DNA from: Rhodovastum sp963804495
GTDB taxonomy: Bacteria; Pseudomonadota; Alphaproteobacteria; Acetobacterales; Acetobacteraceae
DNA: 64,000 nucleotides
NCBI GenBank assembly: GCA_963804495.1
Contig: CAWDQN010000014.1
Coordinates: forward strand, 62,001-126,000
Direction of reading: 5' to 3'
The notes beneath the pieces are model-generated. The model ran no database searches. It was not told the DNA's origin and saw only the letters and a list, made by a program, of their open reading frames with translations. Shown in pieces: positions 49,240-57,203 of the stretch. The position numbers and the translations under genes are program-made. The number at the start of each line of letters is the position of its first letter. Positions within the stretch are counted from its first letter, which is position 1.

Positions 49240-49295
49240 TATCGGCTCCTCCGCTCTGGAAGCGGCTACGCGCGCTGCTTCCGTGCAGCACTACT

Positions 49296-49340
49296 GGCCA
49301 CGGACGAAGACTGGACGTTCGCCCAACCTCGTCCGTGGCC
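49296..49340 (-). promoter_or_regulatory. pufA-pufL intercistronic stem-loop
   Basis: GGCCACGGACGA (49296-49307) pairs perfectly with TCGTCCGTGGCC (49329-49340) over a 21-nt loop. In Rhodobacter a hairpin at this place stabilises pufBA mRNA and sets the excess of LH1 over reaction centre; the same role is inferred. A weaker GGAAGC/GCTTCC stem lies between it and pufL. Confidence 0.75.
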
Positions 49341-49357
49341 GTGGTTAAGTGGCGCTA

Positions 49358-49570
49358 CTACTTCACCGGAGCCGGCAGGGCGGCTGCGGCGGGGGCAGCA
49401 CGGAGGGCCGGGGCGCCTTCCAGCCAGTTGAAGCGTGCCGTGCCGAGGAGGATGAAGTGGATCAGCAGCGCGAGAACCGTCAGGAACGCGAAAAGTGCAA
49501 CCAGCACCCGGCGCGGGTCGAACAGCTTCCAGATCTGGTAGAGAGCTGCGGCAGTGGGTTCGTCAGCCAT
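49358..49570 (-). CDS. pufA: Light-harvesting complex 1 alpha subunit
   Basis: The 70-residue single-helix antenna peptide carries YQIWKLFDPRRVLVALFAFL, the bacteriochlorophyll His in LIHFILLGT, and ARFNWLEG after the helix, all typical of LH1 alpha. The Ala/Pro-rich C-tail is longer than usual. It is 12 bp after pufB. Confidence 0.95.
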   Translation of the reverse strand: MADEPTAAALYQIWKLFDPRRVLVALFAFLTVLALLIHFILLGTARFNWLEGAPALRAAPAAAALPAPVK

Positions 49571-49582
49571 TGTTCTGTCTCC

Positions 49583-49795
49583 TTACACCAGGAAGGAAGT
49601 CACGGTGCTAACGGCGTCGAGCATCGACTGCTGCACCCAGCCCTGCGGCCCGGGCCAGAACGGACGCCACGAGTACGCCAGGACGTGAGCAATGATCACG
49701 ACGACAAAGAACACCGAGGCCGTGAACGAGAAGACCTTGTGGAATTCTTTCGCCTCTTCATCGGTCAAGCCCGAGAGAGTCCTTTCTTCAGCCAT
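49583..49795 (-). CDS. pufB: Light-harvesting complex 1 beta subunit
   Basis: The 70-residue antenna peptide shows the beta signature LTDEEAKEFHKVF and HVLAYSWRPFWP, where the second His binds bacteriochlorophyll. It ends with a short extra tail (GWVQQSMLDAVSTVTSFLV). AAGGGTA precedes the ATG. Confidence 0.95.
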   Translation of the reverse strand: MAEERTLSGLTDEEAKEFHKVFSFTASVFFVVVIIAHVLAYSWRPFWPGPQGWVQQSMLDAVSTVTSFLV

Positions 49796-49807
49796 CTTGA
49801 GTACCCT

Positions 49808-49990
49808 TCAGATGACGGCCTTACGGCCATTACCGCGCATCTCCCGCGCGGCCGGGACCGTCGTGCGGGCAGTGCCCGCCACGATCGACTGGTTTGCCCG
49901 GCAAAGCCGGACGGAATTGTCGCCTCGCCAGCCCCCGCACGGGGCCTGCGCCAGCGGAACAGAATGGCCAGCGCCGGGAAGCGCGATCAT
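49808..49990 (-). CDS. 60-codon ORF in the pufQ position
   Basis: The frame starts with an ATG that overlaps the bchZ stop (ATGA) and stops 12 nt before pufB, which is exact operon packing. The product (MIALPGAGHSVPLAQAPCGG...) has no membrane helix and does not resemble PufQ, which does. It may be a real small gene, a decayed pufQ or chance in a GC-rich leader. Confidence 0.3.
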   Translation of the reverse strand: MIALPGAGHSVPLAQAPCGGWRGDNSVRLCRANQSIVAGTARTTVPAAREMRGNGRKAVI

Positions 49991-51444
49991 GCGACCTGCC
50001 CCTGTCTGAGCGCTGCCAGTGACTGCGCAACCCGCGCTGCGGTCACCGTCTCCTCGCCCGCGGCGCGCGCGTCGCGCTCGGAACGCTCGCGCGCCCGCTT
50101 GGTGGCGGAGATCCGGACCAGGAACGGCTCGCTGTCGGTATACTCCTCAAGCAACGATTGCGCACCGTCATCCCACGCAATTGTGTCCCGGTCCTGCAGC
50201 CGCGCCGGCGTCGCCTCCACAAGGTCGAGCTCGGTGCCAAGCGGCAGAATATGAAACAGCGCATCGAACAGCGCGTTGCAGTATTCCTGCACGATGTAGG
50301 TGGCGCCGGCATAGCCCATGAACGGCGTGCCGGTGGCACGGCGAATGATCGCGCCGGGAAACGAGGCCGGGATATAGACGGCGCGGCTGCCGCACTCGGC
50401 GGCATACATACGTTCGTTATACGAGCCAAACAACACCAGCGCGGGCTTCGTGCGCACCGCCTCGCGCACCGCCGCGTTGTCCGGCTTGGTGCCGGCCGAG
50501 CGGGTGAACGCGAAGGCACACGGCACGCCCATCTCCTCCTCGAGGAAACGGCGCATGCCGCGCACATAGGTGTCGGTGGCGACGATGGCGAAGGCGGCGC
50601 TGCCGAAGAAATCCTGGGTGACGCTGCGCCACAAATCCCAGATCGGCTTGATGGTGGTGTGCTTCTCGCGCTCGATGAAGGGCTCGGGATCGATGCCGGT
50701 CAGTTCGCCGAGCTTGCGCAGGAAGTTGGTGGTGGCGAACAGGCCGATCGGCGCCTGCAGATACGGCCGGCCGAGTTCCTCGCAAAGCAGGCGGCCGAAC
50801 TCGCGATACATGCAGATGTTCACATCGGCATCGGGCAGGCGCTGGATGTCCTCCACATGCGAGCCGAGCGGGAACACCAGATTGATCTCGCAGCCCACGC
50901 CCTCGACGAGACGGCGAATCTCGGCCAGGTCCGACGGCATGTTGAAGGTGCCGTAGATGGGGCCGATGATGTTCACCCGCGGCTTGGAACCCTCCGGGCG
51001 CTTAGCCGGCTTGCGTCCCTTGCGCGCACCGAACTCGGTCCACAGCCAGTTGATCGCCCGGTCCGCGGCCTGCCACTGGTCCTCGTCGATGGTACGAGGA
51101 ATGAACCGCAGCAGGTTCGAGCCTTCCGGCGTCACGCCGCCGCCGATCATTTCGGCAATGCTGCCGGTCACCACCACGGCCGGCAGGTCGGGGTCCTGCG
51201 TCGCGCTGGCGCGGCGCATCGCCCCCTCGGTGCCGTCCATCGACAAATTGTCTTCCGACAGCCCGGTCACCACCACCGGCAATTCATGCGGCGGCAGCGC
51301 GTCGGTGTAGTGCAGCACCGCCGTCACCGGCAGGTTCTCGCAGCCCACCGGGCCGTCGATCACCACCCGCAGGCCGCGCACCGCGGCGAAGGCATACACC
51401 GCACCCCAGTAACCGCCGGCGCGATCATGGTCGAGCACGAGCAT
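49987..51444 (-). CDS. bchZ: Chlorophyllide a reductase subunit Z
   Basis: This nitrogenase-like catalytic subunit works with BchY and the ATPase BchX to reduce chlorophyllide a to bacteriochlorophyllide. The protein has 485 residues from the ATG at 51444 (MLVLDHDRAGGYWGAVYAF), with GGGGAGC just upstream; the open frame reaches 60 codons further but without homology. GPVGCENLPVTAV holds a cluster-binding Cys. The start is 4 nt from the bchY stop. Confidence 0.95.
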   Translation of the reverse strand: MLVLDHDRAGGYWGAVYAFAAVRGLRVVIDGPVGCENLPVTAVLHYTDALPPHELPVVVTGLSEDNLSMDGTEGAMRRASATQDPDLPAVVVTGSIAEMIGGGVTPEGSNLLRFIPRTIDEDQWQAADRAINWLWTEFGARKGRKPAKRPEGSKPRVNIIGPIYGTFNMPSDLAEIRRLVEGVGCEINLVFPLGSHVEDIQRLPDADVNICMYREFGRLLCEELGRPYLQAPIGLFATTNFLRKLGELTGIDPEPFIEREKHTTIKPIWDLWRSVTQDFFGSAAFAIVATDTYVRGMRRFLEEEMGVPCAFAFTRSAGTKPDNAAVREAVRTKPALVLFGSYNERMYAAECGSRAVYIPASFPGAIIRRATGTPFMGYAGATYIVQEYCNALFDALFHILPLGTELDLVEATPARLQDRDTIAWDDGAQSLLEEYTDSEPFLVRISATKRARERSERDARAAGEETVTAARVAQSLAALRQGQVA

Positions 51445-51448
51445 GGCC

Positions 51449-52996
51449 CTAGCTCCCCATCGCCTGGTTGGCGGCGGCTTTCGCCCGCGCCTCGCGCAGC
51501 TTGCGGGTGCGGTCGCGCCAGCCGGCCGGCTCCTTCGGCACCTCGTTCCAGCCGTAACCGGCCCCCTCGCCGCTGCCGACCGGGCCGAAGAATTCGACCA
51601 TGCGGGCAAAGCGCTCGACGCCACGGGTCTGCGCCGCGACGATGCCGGCGAGCGCGCCCGCGCCAGCAGGGCCGAACAGCGGGCGGGCAGAGACCATATT
51701 GGTGAAATAGAGCGCCGGAATGCCCATCGACTTGGCTTTTTGCACGAGCGGCGTGGTGCCCAGCGCCAGGTCGGGCCGTACGTCCTGCATGGCCGCGCTG
51801 TCCTGCTCCAGCGAAGCGCGGTACTGCACGTGCACCCCGCGCGCCGTCAGCCATTCGCGGTCGGGATCGCTCCACTCGGTCCTCGGCGCGGCGGTGCCGA
51901 CATAGGGCACCTCGGCACCGGCCTCGATCAGCAAGCGGGCCACCAGAAGCTCAGACCCTTCGTAGCCCGACACGGTCACCCGGGCACGGATCGGGTTGGC
52001 CTCCAACGCCGCGCGGATTGCCGGCAGGGCGCGCGCTTTGGCGGCATCGAGCTTGTCGGCCGGCACGTTGGCGGCGGTGGCGATCGCCTCCAGCCAGGCG
52101 GCGGTGCCGTCGACGCCCACCGGCCCCGAGCCGACCACGCGGCGGCCAGCGGCGTGGAACTCGCGCACCGTCGCGGTGTAGAACGGATGCACCGCAGCAA
52201 CGGCGACGCAATCCAAGGCCGCATACAGGTCGCGCCATTCGCGCGAGGGCAATTGCGGCGCGACGCCAAGCCCCAGCGGCGCCAGCAAGGCGCCGACGCC
52301 CACCGGATCGCCGGGGAATAATTCGCCGATCAGCGTTATTGTCGGCTCGCCGACCACCAGGTTGCGCGGCCGCGCCACCGGGCCCGCTTCCGCTTCCAGC
52401 CTGGCGTAGCGCAGCATGGCGCCGGACAGAACGTCCTTGGCCTCGGCATGCGTCGGCACGCCGAAGCCCGGCACGTCGATGCCGATGATGCGCACCCCGT
52501 CGATCTGCTTGGGCAGCAGGTCGAGCGGCACGCCGGATGCGGTCGGTACGCAAAGGTTGATGATTACGACAGCGTCTAGCTGATCCGGTTTAGCAACGTC
52601 ATGGACAGCTTTCCGGATATCTTCGAACAACTGGCCTGTGACCAGCGTCTCCGAGTTGAATGGCACGTAGCCCACCGAACGGCGGGCGCCATAGAAATGC
52701 GAGGTAAAGGTCAGGCCGTACACGCAGCAGGCCGAGCCCGAGAGAATGGTGGCGGTGCGCCGCATGCGCAGCCCCACGCGCAGCGCGCCAAAGGCCGGGC
52801 ACATCGATTGCGGCTGGTCATGCGGGCCGCGCGGATAATCGGCCAGCATTTTCGCGATCGAGTCCGTTTTGCCGGCGGTGCGGGCCGCCTCCAGCATGGT
52901 TTCGCGCCCGCCATGGCAGCCGCCGGCCTCGGTTGCCCCCGCTGCGGGGACAACCGGCACGGCGGCGCGGTCAAGCGTGGTGTCGTGCGCGTCCAT
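51449..52996 (-). CDS. bchY: Chlorophyllide a reductase subunit Y
   Basis: This second nitrogenase-like subunit has 515 residues from the ATG at 52996. SMCPAFGALRVGLRM and GSACCVYGLTFTSHFYGARRS carry cluster Cys residues, followed by VIINLCVPTASGVPLDLLP. The start lies 5 bp after the bchX stop. Together with BchX and BchZ it forms the COR complex. Confidence 0.95.
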   Translation of the reverse strand: MDAHDTTLDRAAVPVVPAAGATEAGGCHGGRETMLEAARTAGKTDSIAKMLADYPRGPHDQPQSMCPAFGALRVGLRMRRTATILSGSACCVYGLTFTSHFYGARRSVGYVPFNSETLVTGQLFEDIRKAVHDVAKPDQLDAVVIINLCVPTASGVPLDLLPKQIDGVRIIGIDVPGFGVPTHAEAKDVLSGAMLRYARLEAEAGPVARPRNLVVGEPTITLIGELFPGDPVGVGALLAPLGLGVAPQLPSREWRDLYAALDCVAVAAVHPFYTATVREFHAAGRRVVGSGPVGVDGTAAWLEAIATAANVPADKLDAAKARALPAIRAALEANPIRARVTVSGYEGSELLVARLLIEAGAEVPYVGTAAPRTEWSDPDREWLTARGVHVQYRASLEQDSAAMQDVRPDLALGTTPLVQKAKSMGIPALYFTNMVSARPLFGPAGAGALAGIVAAQTRGVERFARMVEFFGPVGSGEGAGYGWNEVPKEPAGWRDRTRKLREARAKAAANQAMGS

Positions 52997-53001
52997 CGCC
53001 G

Positions 53002-54033
53002 CTACGACCCCTCGTAGATGACTTCGAGCGACGGTTTCACCACCGCCAGGTCGCCGCACATATCCTCGGCCGTCGCCGGATCGAGCACCACGTTGCGGCC
53101 CACCGTCTCGCCCTTGAACAGGCCCAGCAGCGCGTCCTGGCTCAGCGGTGTCGGCCGTTTCGGCGGCGCCTCGGCCACCTGCGCGGCCAGCGCCTCGAAC
53201 AGCGGCGCCCAGCGGGTGCCCGGCCGGCCGACGATTTCGTAATTGGCGCTCTTGCGCCGGATATCCTCGTCGGCGGGAATTGCCGCCAGCACCGGGATGC
53301 CGGCCGCGGCCGCGAAAGCCTGCGCCTCGCCGGTATGATCGTCCTTGTTGATGACCATGCCGGCAACGCCGACATTGCCGCCGAGCTTGCGGAAATAATC
53401 CACCGCCGAGCAGACGTTGTTGGCCACATACAAGGACTGCAGGTCGTTCGAGCCGACCACGATCACCTTCTGGCACATGTCGCGCGCGATCGGCAGTCCG
53501 AAGCCGCCGCACACCACGTCGCCGAGGAAGTCGAGCAGCACGTAGTCGAAGTCCCACTGATGGAAGCCCAGCTTCTCCAGCAGTTCGAAGCCGTGAATGA
53601 TGCCCCGCCCGCCGCAGCCGCGCCCGACCTCCGGCCCACCGAGCTCCATGGCGAAGACGCCGTCGCGCTTGAAGCGAACGTCGCCGATGGTAACCTTCTC
53701 GCCGGCAGCCTTCTTCTTCGATGAGGTTTCGATAATGGTCGGCGTGCTGCGCCCGCCGAACAGCAGCGAGGTGGTGTCGCTTTTCGGATCGCAGCCGATC
53801 AGCAGCACCCGCTTGCCCTGCTGCGCCATCATGTACGAGAGGTTGGCGAGGGTGAAACTCTTGCCGATGCCGCCCTTGCCATAAATGGCAATGATCTGCG
53901 TCTGCCGTGTCGGCGCGGTCGACACCGGCTCATCCGGTTCGATCGCGGCCTCTGCCTTGAGCTGTTGTTGCATCGTCTCGAGCGGCGTGGCCGCCGGGTT
54001 GCCTGCTCCAGGAATGCCGAAAGGTGCGTTCAT
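53002..54033 (-). CDS. bchX: Chlorophyllide a reductase iron protein
   Basis: The 343-residue NifH-like ATPase and electron donor has the P-loop YGKGGIGKSFTLANLS near residue 55, LIGCDPKSDTT for switch I, and GRGCGGRGIIHGFE plus YVLLDFLGDVVCGGFGLP with the two cluster-bridging Cys. An N-terminal extension of ~45 residues is usual for BchX. It overlaps bchC by 4 bp. Confidence 0.96.
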   Translation of the reverse strand: MNAPFGIPGAGNPAATPLETMQQQLKAEAAIEPDEPVSTAPTRQTQIIAIYGKGGIGKSFTLANLSYMMAQQGKRVLLIGCDPKSDTTSLLFGGRSTPTIIETSSKKKAAGEKVTIGDVRFKRDGVFAMELGGPEVGRGCGGRGIIHGFELLEKLGFHQWDFDYVLLDFLGDVVCGGFGLPIARDMCQKVIVVGSNDLQSLYVANNVCSAVDYFRKLGGNVGVAGMVINKDDHTGEAQAFAAAAGIPVLAAIPADEDIRRKSANYEIVGRPGTRWAPLFEALAAQVAEAPPKRPTPLSQDALLGLFKGETVGRNVVLDPATAEDMCGDLAVVKPSLEVIYEGS

Positions 54034-54974
54034 TGTTTTTCAATCCCCCGCCAATCCAGGACCATTTTGAGACAACCGGGATCGCCGAAGGCCGTCCGAT
54101 AAGCGGCCTCCGCCTGGGTTGCGTCCCGGCGATGGGTGATCAGGCCGTCGAGCGAAAGCTGCCCGGCCTGCACCAATTGTCTGGTCGCCAGCAGATCCGG
54201 CTCGCGCCATTCGGCGGCGATGCGGATGCGCGCCTCACGCATGAACGCCGGCGGGAAGGCAAACGACACCCGGTCGGAATAAAAACCCGCCAGCACGATT
54301 TCGCCGCCCGGCGCGAGTCGCGCGATCAGCGTGTCGAGAATGCCGGAATCACCGCTCACGTCGCAGATGCAACGATAGTCGCGGCGCTCGTCGGCGTCCG
54401 GGTCGAGCACCGTGTAGCCAACGGCACCGATGCCCCGCTCGGGATTGCGCTCCCACACCAGCGGCGCGCCGCCCTGCGCCACCACCAGGCGCGCCAGCAA
54501 CCGGCCCAGCACGCCATGACCGATGATCAACTCGGGCAGCACCGCACCTGGTGCCGCAACGGCATGATAGGCGGTGGCGGCCAGCGCCAGCAGCACGCCC
54601 TGTTCGCCCAACTGGTCTCCGATTGGCGTCACCCGCGCGCCGGGCACGACCACCCGCGCCGCGGCACCGCCGAACAAGCCGCGGATATCGCCGTAACAGC
54701 GCGCCCCGGGCACGAACACCCTTGTGCCCACCGCGACACCCGCCGCCGGACCCGCCGCCGTCACCAGCCCCACCGACTCGTACCCTGGCACCAGCGGGTA
54801 GCCCAACCCGGGAAATGGCGGCATGCGGCCGGAGTATAACAACCTTTCGGTGCCGGTGCTGATACCGCTCCATTCGATGTCGATGACGACATCGGCTTCG
54901 CCCGCGGGCGTCAGCTGGACCCGGTTCAGCGATAGGCGCTCAGGCGCCTGCAGCACCACGGCGATGGTGTCCAT
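54030..54974 (-). CDS. bchC: Bacteriochlorophyllide a dehydrogenase
   Basis: The 314-residue zinc-alcohol-dehydrogenase-like enzyme oxidises the 3-hydroxyethyl group on the way to bacteriochlorophyllide a. SGISTGTERLLYSGRMPPFPGLGYPLVPGYE-type sequence opens the GroES-like domain, and ELIIGHGVLGRLLARL is the nucleotide fold. It is the first bch gene of the superoperon and has its own PpsR-type operator and promoter directly upstream. Confidence 0.94.
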   Translation of the reverse strand: MDTIAVVLQAPERLSLNRVQLTPAGEADVVIDIEWSGISTGTERLLYSGRMPPFPGLGYPLVPGYESVGLVTAAGPAAGVAVGTRVFVPGARCYGDIRGLFGGAAARVVVPGARVTPIGDQLGEQGVLLALAATAYHAVAAPGAVLPELIIGHGVLGRLLARLVVAQGGAPLVWERNPERGIGAVGYTVLDPDADERRDYRCICDVSGDSGILDTLIARLAPGGEIVLAGFYSDRVSFAFPPAFMREARIRIAAEWREPDLLATRQLVQAGQLSLDGLITHRRDATQAEAAYRTAFGDPGCLKMVLDWRGIEKQ

Positions 54975-55021
54975 ACGAGGACTTCGAACTCCGCTTGCGT
55001 CTGTGATTTGGGCGCGGTGTC

Positions 55022-55049
55022 AGCCTACATTGACGATCGGTAATGTCAA
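55022..55049 (-). promoter_or_regulatory. Predicted sigma-70 promoter of bchC
   Basis: On the minus strand TTGACA (complement of 55044-55049) is separated by 16 bp from TAGGCT (complement of 55022-55027). The -35 is a perfect consensus. Its TGTCAA complement is half of the PpsR palindrome, so repressor and polymerase would compete. Confidence 0.6.
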
Positions 55050-55061
55050 GGCAGATTTACA
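55044..55061. promoter_or_regulatory. PpsR/CrtJ operator TGT-N12-ACA
   Basis: TGTCAAGGCAGATTTACA fits the known TGTN12ACA consensus exactly. It spans the crtF stop and covers the bchC -35 element, as expected for aerobic/light repression of bch genes. Confidence 0.75.
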
Positions 55062-56220
55062 GCAACTGTGACGACCCCGGCACGCGCGCCACCAGCAACC
55101 CGGTGAGCATCGGGCTGCGCGTGCGCAGCGCGCGGATCCGATCGAAACCAGCCTCCACCAACATCGTTGACAGTTCCGCCGCGCGCCGCGGGCGGCCCCG
55201 CCCCATCGCCATCAGGTAGAACCCGAAATACGCATCCCCGACCGGCTCGGCCCCTGGGGTGGCTGCCAGCGGCTCGGCAATCAGCAGCGTACCGCCCGCC
55301 GGCAGACAGTCCCGCACGGCGCGCAGCAGGGCGCGCACCGTCACATCGTCGTGATCGTGCAGGATGCGCACCAGCGAAACCAGGTCGGCTCCTTGCGGCA
55401 ACGCATCGGTACGGAAATCGCCACCGACGGTGCGCGTGCGCGGCGACAGGCCCGCGGCCTGAAAGCGCGCGGCGGCGCGCGCCGCCACGGCGGGCAGGTC
55501 GAACAGTACGAGCCGCAGGGCGGGCGTTCGGGCAGCCGCCTCGGCCAGAAAGCGCCCGTCGCCGCCGCCCACGTCGAGCAGGCAATGATGTGCCCCCACA
55601 TCATAGGCGTCGAGCACCTCGGCGGCGATAAAGGGCTGCGAGGCCGACATCAGCTCGGTGTAGCCGGCCACCTGCGCCGGCGTGAGCGCGGCCGGCCCGT
55701 CGGCGCCGGCATAAGGCCAGTAGCCGCCCAGCGCCGTTGGCCCCCTTACGCCGCGCAGCAGCGCGACCGGGTCGGCCAGATCGGCATAGAGCAACGCATG
55801 ATGTTCGATCATGGCTGCAATACCGGGATTGCCGACCATCGCATGGCCGAGCTTTCCCAGCCCATAGCGGCCACGGCGCCGGTGCTCGGCGAGGCGCAAT
55901 GCCACCGCGGCGTCCAGCAGACGGGCGGCACCAGCTTCCGGCAGCCCAAGGCGCGGGGCGAGTTCCGCCAGCGTCTGCGGGCCGTCATGCAGGATGTCGA
56001 ACAGGCGCAACCATACCGCGGCGAAGAGAACCTGCGAGTAGACGAACCCGGCGACCAGGTCGAACAGGCCACGCGCGCGGCTGCGCGCGATCGGGCGGGT
56101 GAGCGGGAAGCCGGTTGCCCAGCGCTGAAAGCGTGGACTGGCAAACAGCCGGTCAACCTGGCCGACACAACGGTCCCACCACGTGAGGTGCGGTTTCATT
56201 CCGTGCATCGTTGCCGGCAT
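55057..56220 (-). CDS. crtF: Hydroxyneurosporene/demethylspheroidene O-methyltransferase
   Basis: This 387-residue SAM enzyme methylates the tertiary hydroxyl made by CrtC, giving methoxylated carotenoids. VDRLFASPRFQRWATGFPLT is the CrtF N-terminus, LLDVGGGDGRFLAEAA is the SAM motif and RILHDHDD is the catalytic His region. The start may be seven codons later (MKPHLTWWDR). It follows crtE by 32 bp. Confidence 0.94.
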   Translation of the reverse strand: MPATMHGMKPHLTWWDRCVGQVDRLFASPRFQRWATGFPLTRPIARSRARGLFDLVAGFVYSQVLFAAVWLRLFDILHDGPQTLAELAPRLGLPEAGAARLLDAAVALRLAEHRRRGRYGLGKLGHAMVGNPGIAAMIEHHALLYADLADPVALLRGVRGPTALGGYWPYAGADGPAALTPAQVAGYTELMSASQPFIAAEVLDAYDVGAHHCLLDVGGGDGRFLAEAAARTPALRLVLFDLPAVAARAAARFQAAGLSPRTRTVGGDFRTDALPQGADLVSLVRILHDHDDVTVRALLRAVRDCLPAGGTLLIAEPLAATPGAEPVGDAYFGFYLMAMGRGRPRRAAELSTMLVEAGFDRIRALRTRSPMLTGLLVARVPGSSQLL

Positions 56221-56252
56221 CCTGCCCGGCCGGAGCCGGGCCTGTTACGCTT

Positions 56253-57134
56253 TCAGGCCGCGCGTTGCGACAACTGCTTGGGAACCAACCGGTGCGATTC
56301 AGACAGGATATGCGCGCGCAGTTCGGCCGCCCCCGGGCAGTCAGGAATGGAGGCCACCGCACCCGCCGCCAACTCCTTGAGCAGCCGCAGCGCGCCGTCC
56401 ATGCCATGCAAAGCAACCGCGCTCGGCCGCGCATGCGCCTCGTCCTGGCCGATCGGCTTGCCCAGTTCCTCGGCATTGCAGGCCACATCGCGGATGTCGT
56501 CGGCCACCTGGTAGGCCGCGCCGAGACGCTCGCCGAGCAGGCGCCAGGGTTCCGCCTCCGCGCCCGCCGCCGCCGCACCGGCCACCGCCGCGGCGGCGAA
56601 CAAGGCGCCGGTCTTTTCCTGCTGGTATTCCGCCAGATCGATCTCGGCCTCGCATTCCCAGGCCTGCCCGGCGGTGATGCCGCGCGGCATGCCGACCGAG
56701 CGGCCGACCGTGTCGATCAGCACGCCAAGGCGCTGCGGCGCGGCCCCCGCAGCCCAGGCCAGCGTCTGGAACGCCAGCACGATCAGCGCATCGCCCGCGA
56801 GCACGGCAATCTGCTCGCCGAACGCCTTGTGAACCGACGGTTTGCCCCGCCGTGTATCGGCGTCATCGAAACAAGGCAGGTCATCATGGACCAGCGAGGC
56901 GCAGTGCAGCAGTTCGATCGAGGCCGCGGCTGCATCGGTCAGGCCGGGCTGGTCTTCGCCGCAGGCCATTGCCACCGCCAGGCACAGCCGCGGACGGATA
57001 CGCGCGCCACGCGGGAACACCGCGTAGTGCAGCGCCTCCGCCAGCTTCGGTGGCCCGGCATGCCCGCCGCCCAGACCCTGCGCCCGTGCCACGGCATCCG
57101 CCAGTGCCCGTTCGATGCGCGTCGTGGCATCCAT
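56253..57134 (-). CDS. crtE: Geranylgeranyl diphosphate synthase
   Basis: The 293-residue prenyltransferase supplies GGPP for carotenoids and the bacteriochlorophyll tail. The first Asp-rich motif is DDLPCFDDADTRRG and the second is YQVADDIRD. GARIRPRLCLA is the usual IPP-binding stretch. GGGGACGAATCTCC precedes the ATG. It heads the superoperon and is divergent from crtD. Confidence 0.95.
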   Translation of the reverse strand: MDATTRIERALADAVARAQGLGGGHAGPPKLAEALHYAVFPRGARIRPRLCLAVAMACGEDQPGLTDAAAASIELLHCASLVHDDLPCFDDADTRRGKPSVHKAFGEQIAVLAGDALIVLAFQTLAWAAGAAPQRLGVLIDTVGRSVGMPRGITAGQAWECEAEIDLAEYQQEKTGALFAAAAVAGAAAAGAEAEPWRLLGERLGAAYQVADDIRDVACNAEELGKPIGQDEAHARPSAVALHGMDGALRLLKELAAGAVASIPDCPGAAELRAHILSESHRLVPKQLSQRAA

Positions 57135-57166
57135 GGAGATTCGTCCCCTGCGTGAGCCTGAAAAAC

Positions 57167-57197
57167 TGTCAACTTAGGTTGTCACATAGCACTGTCA
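57167..57197. promoter_or_regulatory. Three TGTCA repeats with 13-bp period between crtE and crtD
   Basis: TGTCA occurs at 57167, 57180 and 57193. The first two form TGTCAACTTAGGTTGTCA, one base from the PpsR palindrome TGTCAAC-N4-GTTGACA. The minus strand also contains TTGACA pointing to crtE. It is a probable PpsR-type control site for both genes. Confidence 0.55.
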
Positions 57198-57203
57198 TGC
57201 CGT

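Noticed and set aside
46432..49431. 999-codon plus-strand open frame across pufC, pufM and pufL
   Set aside because: It is antisense to three certain photosynthesis genes, and its Arg/His/Gln-rich product is typical of high-GC shadow frames.
55018..55029. TGT-N6-ACA as a second PpsR site before bchC
   Set aside because: Spacing is 6, not 12; it is too loose to call.
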